64,000 nucleotides of DNA from a virus, in IMG/VR virus record IMGVR_UViG_3300042566_000678, positions 62,001 to 126,000 of that record; one strand, 5' to 3'. The translations under genes were made by a program, and so were the position numbers. This document shows positions 54,071 through 61,254 of the stretch, in pieces (positions within the stretch are counted from its first letter, which is position 1; every line of letters begins with the position of its first letter). The notes below the pieces were generated by a model. It was not told the origin of the DNA and did no database searches. It was given only the letters and a program-made list of their open reading frames with translations.

Positions 54071-54071
54071 A

Positions 54072-54527
54072 TTACCAAGATGAAGAGTAATAGTAATCAT
54101 CAGCATTAGTATCACTCAATGCTTCCTCTAAAATCTCAATTGTGTTTTCAATATCTTTGTAGTACCACTCATCGTATTCAGTACCACCAAAGAAGAAACC
54201 ACTTGCAGTTGGTAATAATTCTTCTGCCAATGAATTATCGTTTAGGATTTTCTTACATATATCCAATAATTCTTGCAACTTATCTAAACTTACATAATAC
54301 TCACTACAATTATCCACACCATTTTGCACATTCTCTACGAACCATTGGTGAATTTGGTTTGCTTTACGCCAATAACCAACCTCTTCAATAACATAAGTAA
54401 CACGTTTTGGGTCAATCTTTATAGATTCACCACCTTTGGTCACTTCCACTTTGTACTGCTCTTCTGGTGTTTGATGCTCCCATTGTCTAACATAGGTACG
54501 CTTCTCTAAATACATGTCTAATCCCAT
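54072..54527 (-). CDS. hypothetical phage protein, MGLDMYL-type
   Basis: 151 residues opening MGLDMYLEKRTYV, with YWRKANQIHQWFVENVQNGVDNCSEYYVSLDKLQELLDICKKIL and GFFFGGTEYDEWYYKDIENTIEILEE. The MGLDMYL opening, the YWRKANxIHxWFV segment and the FFFGGTxYDEWY segment are a recurring arrangement in phage and prophage hypothetical proteins. Function unknown. Confidence 0.75.
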   Translation of the reverse strand: MGLDMYLEKRTYVRQWEHQTPEEQYKVEVTKGGESIKIDPKRVTYVIEEVGYWRKANQIHQWFVENVQNGVDNCSEYYVSLDKLQELLDICKKILNDNSLAEELLPTASGFFFGGTEYDEWYYKDIENTIEILEEALSDTNADDYYYSSSW

Positions 54528-54545
54528 TGTTTTATTTTTTAAAGT

Positions 54546-54785
54546 TTATAAATAATTTTTAATAACTGAAACTACATTTTCTATTCTATTGTAAAGTGCC
54601 TTATCTATCTTTGCACCTCTAGCTACTTCAAGTAAATCATCGTAAAGGTAGCCATCATATAATCCGTATAACATATTCATAAGGTCAAAGCCAGTATTGA
54701 AATCAACCTCTTTAATAATATCCATAATTTCACCTAGCGTTGTTGGTGTCATATTGGCATGTCTATCAAATTTAATGTAACTCAT
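54546..54785 (-). CDS. hypothetical protein
   Basis: 79 residues, helical (TPTTLGEIMDIIKEVDFNTGFDLMNMLYGLYDGYLYDDLLEVARG). Start in TAAGATATG context, three bases after the upstream small gene. Function unknown. Confidence 0.62.
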   Translation of the reverse strand: MSYIKFDRHANMTPTTLGEIMDIIKEVDFNTGFDLMNMLYGLYDGYLYDDLLEVARGAKIDKALYNRIENVVSVIKNYL

Positions 54786-54788
54786 ATC

Positions 54789-54965
54789 TTATTTGTTTTG
54801 ATTGTCTAACTCAATAATTTCTGGTCCGTATTTGATGAACCGCTTTTTGGAATTGAAAATCTTAATTGCTTTCTCTTTTGAGGGAGCGGAGATGAAGATT
54901 TGTTCATCATCGAAATCGTTGTAACCCGGCACCCAGCCGTAATAATTAAATTGGTAATTTTTCAT
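54789..54965 (-). CDS. hypothetical 58-residue protein
   Basis: 59-codon frame MKNYQFNYYGWVPGYNDFDD..., small strand-helix fold with ISAPSKEKAIKIFNSKKRF, then PEIIELDNQN. The layout is like the genes at 2935-3180 and 3426-3578 (strands, then helix with AxxxA spacing). Function unknown. Confidence 0.62.
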   Translation of the reverse strand: MKNYQFNYYGWVPGYNDFDDEQIFISAPSKEKAIKIFNSKKRFIKYGPEIIELDNQNK

Positions 54966-54977
54966 AACTTTTATATT

Positions 54978-55286
54978 TTATTCTTCACAAACCGTAAACT
55001 CAATTGCTGGTCCAAAGTCCCAAATCCCCCCACTAACACCCATCCAATTGTAAGATGGTTCTAATATCGTTCTAACTTTCTCTCTATCTATGGAATCAAA
55101 CTGAATCTCATACTCATGTGGTTGAGTGAGGTACTCACCGATTGCGTTGATGATTTCTTTACGAGAAGCAATTGGATACATACCAGTCTTTTTATTGTAA
55201 AAATCATTACAATACTCAATGAACATAGTAAGTTCATTTAAAAAGTTTCTTTGAACTTGCATTGGAATTGGGGCTTCATTCATCAT
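54978..55286 (-). CDS. hypothetical protein
   Basis: 102 residues (or from the next Met). Helix NFLNELTMFIEYCNDFYNKKTG, helix SRKEIINAIGEYL, then strands YEIQFDSIDREKVRTILE. Behind the promoter at 55323-55353 with leader box GTTAAACATAAAA. Function unknown. Confidence 0.62.
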   Translation of the reverse strand: MMNEAPIPMQVQRNFLNELTMFIEYCNDFYNKKTGMYPIASRKEIINAIGEYLTQPHEYEIQFDSIDREKVRTILEPSYNWMGVSGGIWDFGPAIEFTVCEE

Positions 55287-55322
55287 ATCTTTGTTGTTTT
55301 ATGTTTAACTCTTATTACTCTA

Positions 55323-55353
55323 TAAAGGTACGCAAAATAAATGAGAAAGTCAA
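55323..55353 (-). promoter_or_regulatory. early-type promoter
   Basis: -7 element TACCTTTA at 55323-55330, 20-base spacer, TTG at 55351-55353 in CTTGACTTTCTCA, preceded by AAAAATATTTGAGAAAAGA. Confidence 0.78.
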
Positions 55354-55376
55354 GTCTTTTCTCAAATATTTTTTAA

Positions 55377-55607
55377 TTATTTTAATCGGTACATAAATAA
55401 ATGCCCACAATCATCATCATAATCTACATCTTCTACAACCTCATTCATACCACCGATAATGGATTGTAATTTATCCACATCAACGCTTCTCCAATAACCA
55501 AATCGGAAATACACATCGTAACTACCACCAAAAACTTGTTTGATTTCAAAATCACCAAACTCTGCTTCAATCTTTTTTAATGTTGAAATACCTAATCCAT
55601 TTCTCAT
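55377..55607 (-). CDS. hypothetical acidic protein
   Basis: 76 residues: helix (GISTLKKIEAEFGDFEIKQVFGG), strands (YDVYFRFGYWRSVDVDKLQSIIGG), then a very acidic EVVEDVDYDDDCGHL. Behind the promoter at 55644-55674 with leader box GTTAAACATAAAC. Function unknown. Confidence 0.6.
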   Translation of the reverse strand: MRNGLGISTLKKIEAEFGDFEIKQVFGGSYDVYFRFGYWRSVDVDKLQSIIGGMNEVVEDVDYDDDCGHLFMYRLK

Positions 55608-55643
55608 ATCTGTATTTGTTTATGTTTAACTTTTATTACATAG

Positions 55644-55674
55644 TAAAGGTACGCAATTTTTATCACAATGTCAA
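55644..55674 (-). promoter_or_regulatory. early-type promoter
   Basis: -7 element TACCTTTA at 55644-55651, 20-base spacer, TTG at 55672-55674 in CTTGACATTGTGATAAA, preceded by AATATTTTGGAAAAGA. Reads away from the only plus-strand gene. Confidence 0.82.
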
Positions 55675-55726
55675 GTCTTTTCCAAAATATTTTTTTGATA
55701 TATTTATATATACATTCGGGGGTTAT

Positions 55727-55885
55727 ATGAAATCATTATTTACAAAAGCATTAGTTTATTCAATTGGAACAATTGTAGTTTCAGCTGCGGTATTTAGTAT
55801 TACTATGGCAGGGTTGAACCTTGCTGGTAAGACAGATGTTACAAAGCAAGTTATTGAAGAAATGGATGAAGTTTTAGGAATCTAA
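55727..55885 (+). CDS. single-helix membrane protein, only plus-strand gene
   Basis: 52 residues from MKSLFTKALVYSIGTIVVSA..., transmembrane helix about 8-30, then GLNLAGKTDVTKQVIEEMDEVLGI. An in-frame upstream ATG at 55580 is in poor coding sequence over the opposing promoter, so the start at 55727 is preferred; it is preceded by CGGGGGTTATATG. It is the only well-supported gene on the plus strand, diverges from the promoter at 55644, and its stop overlaps the stop of the barrel gene by four bases. Confidence 0.65.
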   Translation: MKSLFTKALVYSIGTIVVSAAVFSITMAGLNLAGKTDVTKQVIEEMDEVLGI

Positions 55886-57462
55886 AGCATCAATCTAGAA
55901 CCTATTAAGAAATTACTTAATATCGGTGCTCCAGCAGCAGTTGATGTGTTTATCTTATAGTTGAAACTCAAACCAAACTTTTTGGATAATTTATAATCTA
56001 CGGATGTTCCTAATAGGAATCCAACATTAGTAGTATAACTAACCTCACCCTTTGCAGTATTTAAACTTGCACCAGGAGTCATTACAAACACCTGTGGTGA
56101 TAGAGTAAGTTTCTTTGATTTCTGATATGGTTTAGTCCAAAATACAACTGCTGAACTACTCATACTATAATCCTTACCGATAAATAAATTTACCAAACCT
56201 AAATTGTAACCATATACACCATACTTTGGATTTGGTATAATATGTGTAAATCCAGCCAATGCCATATAGTTACCAGATAGGTATGCAGTAGTTACTGAAT
56301 AGGAGTTCATAGAAGCCATCTTTCCATCCTTAAAGTTCATCTTTGTTACACCACCACTCAAAGCAAACTGCTTCAATGTAGACCATACCATAGAGTTTAA
56401 TGAATAGGTTACATTACCTGCTGCCGATGAACGTGATATACCATTAGTAAGTATAGCTGCGAACTCACCAGGTGAACCTTCTACTACGCTTAAATCAGAT
56501 GCTATTAATAGTGGATTTATTGGTGCTACTTTTTGTTTTTTCTCTTCTTTTTTTTCCTCTTTCTTTTCTTCCTTTTTTTCTTCTTTTTTAGATTCTTCTT
56601 TCTTTTCTTCCTTTTTAGATTCCGATTTAGATTCTTCTTTCTTTTCCTCACTCTTACTTTCAGATTTGCTTTCTGATTTGGATTCAGATTTGGATTCAGC
56701 TTTTGCTTCGGTTTTAGTTTCCGTTTTACTTTCAGATGATGAAGATGAACTATTGGATGATGAACTACTACTACCACCGGCCGATGGAGATGATGAACTA
56801 CTTGCTGGCGCTGGTGCGGATGATGCGGCAGGTGCTGGTGCTGAAGTAGTTGGTGTTGGTGGTGGAGGTGGAACTGCCGCCGATGCAGCTCCACTAGCTG
56901 CTCCACTCGCTGCCGAACTAGCCGCTCCACTTGCTGCCCCACTTGCCGCTGAACTTGCTGCTCCACTCGCTGCATTTGAGGCCGCTGAACTGGCTGCCGA
57001 TGAAGCTGCTGAACTTGCTGCACTACTTGCGGCAGAACTCGCTGCCGATGAAGCTGCTGAACTCGCTGCTTGGGATGCTGCACTACTTGCGGCTTGAGCT
57101 GCTGCCGCTGATGCGGCTTGTGTAGCTGCTTGGGCTGCTGCTTGCTGAACTGCCTGATTTACCGTTTGTTGAACTGTCTGTTGAACTACTATTGTTGCCG
57201 TTTGGCATCCTTGTGCGGAGTATGCAGTATAAACTGTCTGTAACCATATTCGCATTGCACCACTTTGAACTTCATCTGGTGAGAATACTCTCATCTGGTC
57301 ATAGAATGATACAAATGCACTTCCGTTGACATAAGTAGTAGTGGCAAGTTTTACCTCACCACTACACTTGTCAATAAATGTTTGTGTAAATGTTTGTCCT
57401 TTAGCTTTGGAAGCTAGACAAAAGATAAATAATACACTTAATAATATTCTTAAACTTTTCAA
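55882..57462 (-). CDS. exported beta-barrel protein with long Ala/Ser and Lys/Glu stalk
   Basis: 526 residues. Signal peptide 1-22 (MKSLRILLSVLFIFCLASKAKG); residues 23-95 small globular domain with two cysteine-containing strands (QTFIDKCSGEVK, AQGCQTATIVV); 95-195 an Ala/Ser/Gln tract of AASSAAS repeats; 195-250 Pro- and Ser-rich; 250-320 Lys/Glu/Ser tract; 325-526 a beta-barrel-like domain ending IGSRLML. The low-complexity part could span the periplasm or project from the cell. Its neighbours are a beta-helix lipoprotein and a TonB receptor. Function unknown; possibly surface masking or adhesion. Confidence 0.68.
   Translation of the reverse strand: MKSLRILLSVLFIFCLASKAKGQTFTQTFIDKCSGEVKLATTTYVNGSAFVSFYDQMRVFSPDEVQSGAMRIWLQTVYTAYSAQGCQTATIVVQQTVQQTVNQAVQQAAAQAATQAASAAAAQAASSAASQAASSAASSAASSAASSAASSAASSAASSAASNAASGAASSAASGAASGAASSAASGAASGAASAAVPPPPPTPTTSAPAPAASSAPAPASSSSSPSAGGSSSSSSNSSSSSSESKTETKTEAKAESKSESKSESKSESKSEEKKEESKSESKKEEKKEESKKEEKKEEKKEEKKEEKKQKVAPINPLLIASDLSVVEGSPGEFAAILTNGISRSSAAGNVTYSLNSMVWSTLKQFALSGGVTKMNFKDGKMASMNSYSVTTAYLSGNYMALAGFTHIIPNPKYGVYGYNLGLVNLFIGKDYSMSSSAVVFWTKPYQKSKKLTLSPQVFVMTPGASLNTAKGEVSYTTNVGFLLGTSVDYKLSKKFGLSFNYKINTSTAAGAPILSNFLIGSRLML
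56530..56745 (-). repeat. Lys/Glu/Ser-coding short repeats
   Basis: Near-tandem units such as AAAGAAGAAAAGAAAGAAGA and TCTGAATCCAAATC coding for KKEEKKEE and KSESKSES within the barrel gene. Prone to copy-number change. Confidence 0.75.
56880..57130 (-). repeat. Ala/Ser-coding short repeats
   Basis: Units built on GCTGCTTCATCGGCAGC- and GCAGCAAGT-type codons giving AASSAASSAAS over about 80 residues. Likely a spacer; internal deletions or expansions are expected. Confidence 0.75.
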
Positions 57463-57495
57463 CCATCTGATATTTGCTACTTATATAAATATCAA

Positions 57496-58692
57496 TTAGT
57501 TTCCTTTTGTTGGAAATTTTGTCCAATCATTTGTCCACATTGGTTTATCCATTGTAGGTATTATCACATCCACTTCTTTATTACTCTTTGAAAGTGCAAG
57601 AGTTTTTAATTGGTCATTTGTTAGGATTGTAGTTGCTTTACTGATAAAGTTTAGTGTAGGGTTAAACGTTCCTACTGAATTGTTTTCAAATACTGAAATT
57701 CCATCTTTCACAAATTGTGCGGTTTCATTACTTTCCAAACTTAATCCACCTTTCATCCATCCCCAAATTACACTATTCTTCATTGTGAATTGTGTTGCTC
57801 TTCTAAATCTTAAACCTAAATTATGGTTTGATAATGCAGTAGATGTATTCGGTCCAATCAAAATCATATTATAAAGTTTTGGATGTGTGAATGGAGTTGC
57901 AGATGAACCTGTTCCATCATTATCACATTCTACACCATTTCCTGCATCACCATTATCTACGAATTGTGGGTCTCTCTTTGCTACACCATTTGTGATTGTT
58001 CCAGTGAATCCAAAATCAAAATCAAAATCATCATCTGCGGTTGCAAATGCATATAAGTTTTTAGGTGATACAGTCCCACCAAAGAACTCAAATGCATCAT
58101 CGTTAGCGTAGATAGTTTGTACATTCTCAATGATTGTACCACTACCAACTCCACCTAATGTTAGTGCGTTGATTTCAGAGTTTGGCATTGCTGCAACTCC
58201 TGCGTATTCTATTCTTACATATTTTAGAATACCACTATTATCCAAATCGTTTGTTCCACCAAACGCTCTACCAATACCACCTTCGATTGTTGGTTCGGAT
58301 GTTCTATTGGTTTTTGCTCTACCCAATATTACAATACCACCCCAATCGCCAGGTGTTCTTTCACCGACTGCTCTACCCGATGTGAATACAATTGGTTTTG
58401 CCGAAGTTCCTTCTGCTATAATTTGTGCTCCTCTTTCGATACACAATGCACCTTTCTCACTTATATCTGATTTGATTATTGTACCCGGCTGAATGATAAG
58501 TTTTGCACCATCGGTTACATATACATATCCTTTTAATATCCACTCTTTATCAGCGGTTAGGGTTGTAGTTGCTGAAATGTTTCCACTTAAAGTTGTAGTT
58601 GATGGTACATTTATTGGAGTAACTTCTCCACCCAATTCTTTTGAACATCCAAAGATTGTTAAACTTGCAAATAATACTAATAATTTTTTCAT
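57496..58692 (-). CDS. beta-helix surface lipoprotein
   Basis: 398 residues, lipoprotein signal MKKLLVLFASLTIFGC (lipidation at Cys16). Body rich in short turns and Asn/Gly/Asp strands (GYVYVTDGAKLIIQPGTIIKSDIS, GGIGRAFGGTNDLDNSGILKYVRIEYAG, GSGTIIENVQTIYANDDAFEFFGG) as in right-handed parallel beta-helix proteins. ATGA overlap with the TonB receptor upstream indicates coupled synthesis, so it is probably the receptor's surface partner, by analogy with SusD-like or other lipoprotein partners of TonB receptors. Ligand unknown. Confidence 0.74.
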   Translation of the reverse strand: MKKLLVLFASLTIFGCSKELGGEVTPINVPSTTTLSGNISATTTLTADKEWILKGYVYVTDGAKLIIQPGTIIKSDISEKGALCIERGAQIIAEGTSAKPIVFTSGRAVGERTPGDWGGIVILGRAKTNRTSEPTIEGGIGRAFGGTNDLDNSGILKYVRIEYAGVAAMPNSEINALTLGGVGSGTIIENVQTIYANDDAFEFFGGTVSPKNLYAFATADDDFDFDFGFTGTITNGVAKRDPQFVDNGDAGNGVECDNDGTGSSATPFTHPKLYNMILIGPNTSTALSNHNLGLRFRRATQFTMKNSVIWGWMKGGLSLESNETAQFVKDGISVFENNSVGTFNPTLNFISKATTILTNDQLKTLALSKSNKEVDVIIPTMDKPMWTNDWTKFPTKGN

Positions 58693-61172
58693 AGGTTGTA
58701 ATTTAGTGTTAGTGAAATTGTTGTTTCGTTGTTTGTTTTAATTAAGGTACGATTTGGTTTTTGGTAATACTTAAATGGTTGTCTGAATATATCCGATACT
58801 GCTAATTTAATTTCTCCGTTTTTAATCTTACGAAGTAGAACTATATCCACCACATCACGAGAGTTTTCGAATATATCAGGATACCCTTGGAAACCAACTG
58901 CTGATATTCTATCTCCTACTCTATTGTATGATATGTTAAATGTGTTATTATTTTTGTGTAAGTTTAATCCACCATTTACTACATAGTTTGATTGCCCTTG
59001 CAATTGTCTTTTTACTGAACCTATTTGGACTTCCGAATTGATGAACGATGTGTTTGAGTATAAATCTAACCACTCATTTAATTTCTTACGAAGTTCTATC
59101 TCTACCCCATAAACTAATGCTTCTTTTGGGTTTTTGTATGTTAGTAAAAGGTTTGATGGAACTGAACCATCTGCTACTACTTGCTCAATTGGATTGAAGA
59201 ACTTTTTACCAAAGAAACCAATTGATATATTTTCACCTGATTTAGGATACAACTCAAACTTTATATCTGAATTGAATATATCAGTCTTTTGTAAGTTTGG
59301 ATTTCCCAATAGTTGTGCGTTTCTTACAAAATCATAATAAGCAAAGTTTGCTACCTCTCTGAACTCCGGTCTTGCTAATGTTTTACTTACGGATAATCTA
59401 ACCTTTGTTTTTTCCGATGTTGAATATGTTGCGTTTAATGATGGTAGTAAATCAAAGTATTCTCTATCTACTGAAATCTTCTGTCCACCAAAATCAGATG
59501 TTTGTACTTTGAATAAATTGTACTCCGTTCTGAAACCAGTGTTTATCTTTAACTTATCAATTTCTTTTTCGTACATCACATATCCATTTGCCAAATCAAA
59601 ATCAGCAGTATATCTATCCGTATTGTTTGTGATTTCGTTTAACATATCCAATGCTTCGTATCTGAATATTCTTGCTTTGAAGTTTCTTAATTTCTTCAAG
59701 TAACCCACTCCTAAACGAATATCTCCTATGGATTTGTTTAATCCCCCATTGAATGAGTTTTCATCCATTACACTCCAAAAACGGTAGGTGTCTCTCCACG
59801 CTATTGTGTAAGGTGTTGTTGTGTATAAAGATGATATGAATGGAGTTACTCTATAATCGGGTTGGTCTCTCAACATAAGGTTGTATCCTACATTAAAATC
59901 CCAAGTCTTAAATTTACCTTCGAATTGTGTATTGATTACTGCTTTTTGAATTGAGTTTGATGATTTACTATCCACATACTGAACATTATCATAGTTCTCA
60001 CCAACTCTACTTAAAAACGATGATTCGGTTTGGTAGTTAGCAAGTGTTTTCCAACTATAACGATTCTCTCCCAAATACACTATGTTTAACAATCCGTTTA
60101 ATGATTGTACATTTGAATAGTTTTGGTCTTTGTATTTGTATGCTAATTCCGTTGATGATTGGTAATCAATTCTTTCGGTTGTGTTGGCTGAATATGTATT
60201 TCTTGCAGTTGAACTGAATAAGATGTTCCATTTGTTTTTCACCACACCAAATGATAAACTACCATTTAAGTTTGGGATAGATGTTGATGTTTCAGTTTGT
60301 GGTGAACCTATTAGTTTTGTGTATGCTCTTCTATCACCATTACTGCCAATTCGGAATGTATTTGTTGATGGAAATGTTTTTGGGAATTGTATAGGGTCTA
60401 CCAACCTAAAATCCTGTCCAGTTGATAGTGAACCCCAACTTCCTCCCAATGATATATTAAGGAAATCACCACTAACTTCCTTTGTTGTAATTTGTACCAA
60501 ACCTCCTGCGAAATCACCCGGTAAGTTTGCAGATGCTCCTTTGTTGATGATGATATTATCTATAAGTGATGTTGGGATAATATCAAATGAGAATGCTCTC
60601 CTATCGGGTTCGGTTGATGGTAGGATTGATTTGTTTAGTAGAGCCGAGTTGTATCTATCAGCTAAACCTCTAACTAAAACAAACTTATCGTTTTGGATTG
60701 TTACTCCACTAACTCGTTTAAGTGCATCACCAACAGTTCTATCTGGTGTTTTCTTTATTGATTCAATTGATAAACCATCTGCTACAATGTAAGATGCTTT
60801 AAGTGTGTTGATAAGTGCAGATGCGGTTTCTTTCTTTGCAACTTGCTTTACCACAACTTCTTGCAACAATTTAGTATCCTCTTCTAATTGAATATCTAAA
60901 TTAGTTGTTGTATCAATTGTAATATCTTTGTTGTATTCTTTATATCCAACAAAAGATGCTTTTACTGAATAGTTTCCTTTTGCTATATTGGTAAATTGAT
61001 ATTTGGATTCAATATCAGATGTTGTTCCTGCTTTCTTATTTGTTGTATTATTGGTAAGCCAAATTGTTACACCTATAAGTTCTTCTTTGTTTGATTTTAC
61101 TTTACCTGAAAGGTTTTGAGAGAAAATTTGATGTGAAAGTAACAGAATTGATAATAAAAATAGTTTCCTCAT
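58689..61172 (-). CDS. TonB-dependent outer-membrane receptor (SusC-like)
   Basis: 827 residues, complete. Signal peptide 1-18; residues about 20-95 carboxypeptidase-regulatory-like beta-sandwich (LSGKVKSNKEELIGVTIWLTN...GYKEYNKDITID); plug about 115-230 (EVVVKQVAKKETASALINTLKASYIVADGLSIESIKKTP...RGLADRYNSALLNKSILPSTEPDRRAFSFDIIPTSLIDNIIINKGAS); then a barrel of some 22 strands with YGVEIELRKKL and closing ISLTLNYNL. Such receptors import oligosaccharides, peptides, siderophores or vitamins using TonB energy. A phage-borne copy is unusual; it could replace the receptor used by rival phages, feed the infected cell or be moron DNA from a host. Its leader may hide the start codon (see 61157-61212). 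Confidence 0.88.
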   Translation of the reverse strand: MRKLFLLSILLLSHQIFSQNLSGKVKSNKEELIGVTIWLTNNTTNKKAGTTSDIESKYQFTNIAKGNYSVKASFVGYKEYNKDITIDTTTNLDIQLEEDTKLLQEVVVKQVAKKETASALINTLKASYIVADGLSIESIKKTPDRTVGDALKRVSGVTIQNDKFVLVRGLADRYNSALLNKSILPSTEPDRRAFSFDIIPTSLIDNIIINKGASANLPGDFAGGLVQITTKEVSGDFLNISLGGSWGSLSTGQDFRLVDPIQFPKTFPSTNTFRIGSNGDRRAYTKLIGSPQTETSTSIPNLNGSLSFGVVKNKWNILFSSTARNTYSANTTERIDYQSSTELAYKYKDQNYSNVQSLNGLLNIVYLGENRYSWKTLANYQTESSFLSRVGENYDNVQYVDSKSSNSIQKAVINTQFEGKFKTWDFNVGYNLMLRDQPDYRVTPFISSLYTTTPYTIAWRDTYRFWSVMDENSFNGGLNKSIGDIRLGVGYLKKLRNFKARIFRYEALDMLNEITNNTDRYTADFDLANGYVMYEKEIDKLKINTGFRTEYNLFKVQTSDFGGQKISVDREYFDLLPSLNATYSTSEKTKVRLSVSKTLARPEFREVANFAYYDFVRNAQLLGNPNLQKTDIFNSDIKFELYPKSGENISIGFFGKKFFNPIEQVVADGSVPSNLLLTYKNPKEALVYGVEIELRKKLNEWLDLYSNTSFINSEVQIGSVKRQLQGQSNYVVNGGLNLHKNNNTFNISYNRVGDRISAVGFQGYPDIFENSRDVVDIVLLRKIKNGEIKLAVSDIFRQPFKYYQKPNRTLIKTNNETTISLTLNYNL

Positions 61173-61215
61173 TATTGTTTTTTTAGTTCAACAATAAGTA
61201 GGAAACTATCTTATT
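61157..61215 (-). promoter_or_regulatory. possible start-codon-sequestering leader of the TonB receptor
   Basis: In the 5' leader, 61200-61212 (minus sense AAGATAGTTTCCT) is complementary to 61157-61169 (AGGAAACTATTTT) right after the ATG at 61170-61172, with one G-T pair. The same leader segment also forms a local hairpin AATAAG-TAG/CTA-TCTTATT (61193-61215). The two structures exclude each other, as in a translational switch. Confidence 0.45.
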
Positions 61216-61223
61216 AAAATACC

Positions 61224-61242
61224 ATTTCGTATGTTACGAAAT
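61224..61242. other. 7-bp perfect hairpin
   Basis: ATTTCGT/ACGAAAT around a five-base loop between the gene ending at 61255 and the TonB receptor leader. Followed on the minus strand by GGTATTTT, so it may be a weak terminator. Confidence 0.45.
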
Positions 61243-61254
61243 TGTTAAATTATA

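Noticed and set aside
55580-55726. N-terminal extension of the plus-strand gene
   Set aside because: The 49 added residues lie antisense to an early promoter and to the 55377 gene start and look random; the ATG at 55727 begins a normal signal-anchor.
56666-57097. 143-codon plus-strand frame rich in Ala/Leu/Glu
   Set aside because: It is the antisense of the Ala/Ser and Lys/Glu repeat region; the minus-strand frame has signal peptide and barrel and is clearly the gene.
60181-60792. 203-codon plus-strand frame
   Set aside because: Antisense of the TonB receptor barrel, whose minus-strand frame has conserved domains.
57496-61172. Evidence that the window is a bacterial chromosome
   Set aside because: A TonB receptor alone suggests a host, but the remaining 60 kb has phage-like gene size, overlap and content with no housekeeping genes; a chimeric assembly cannot be excluded from sequence alone.
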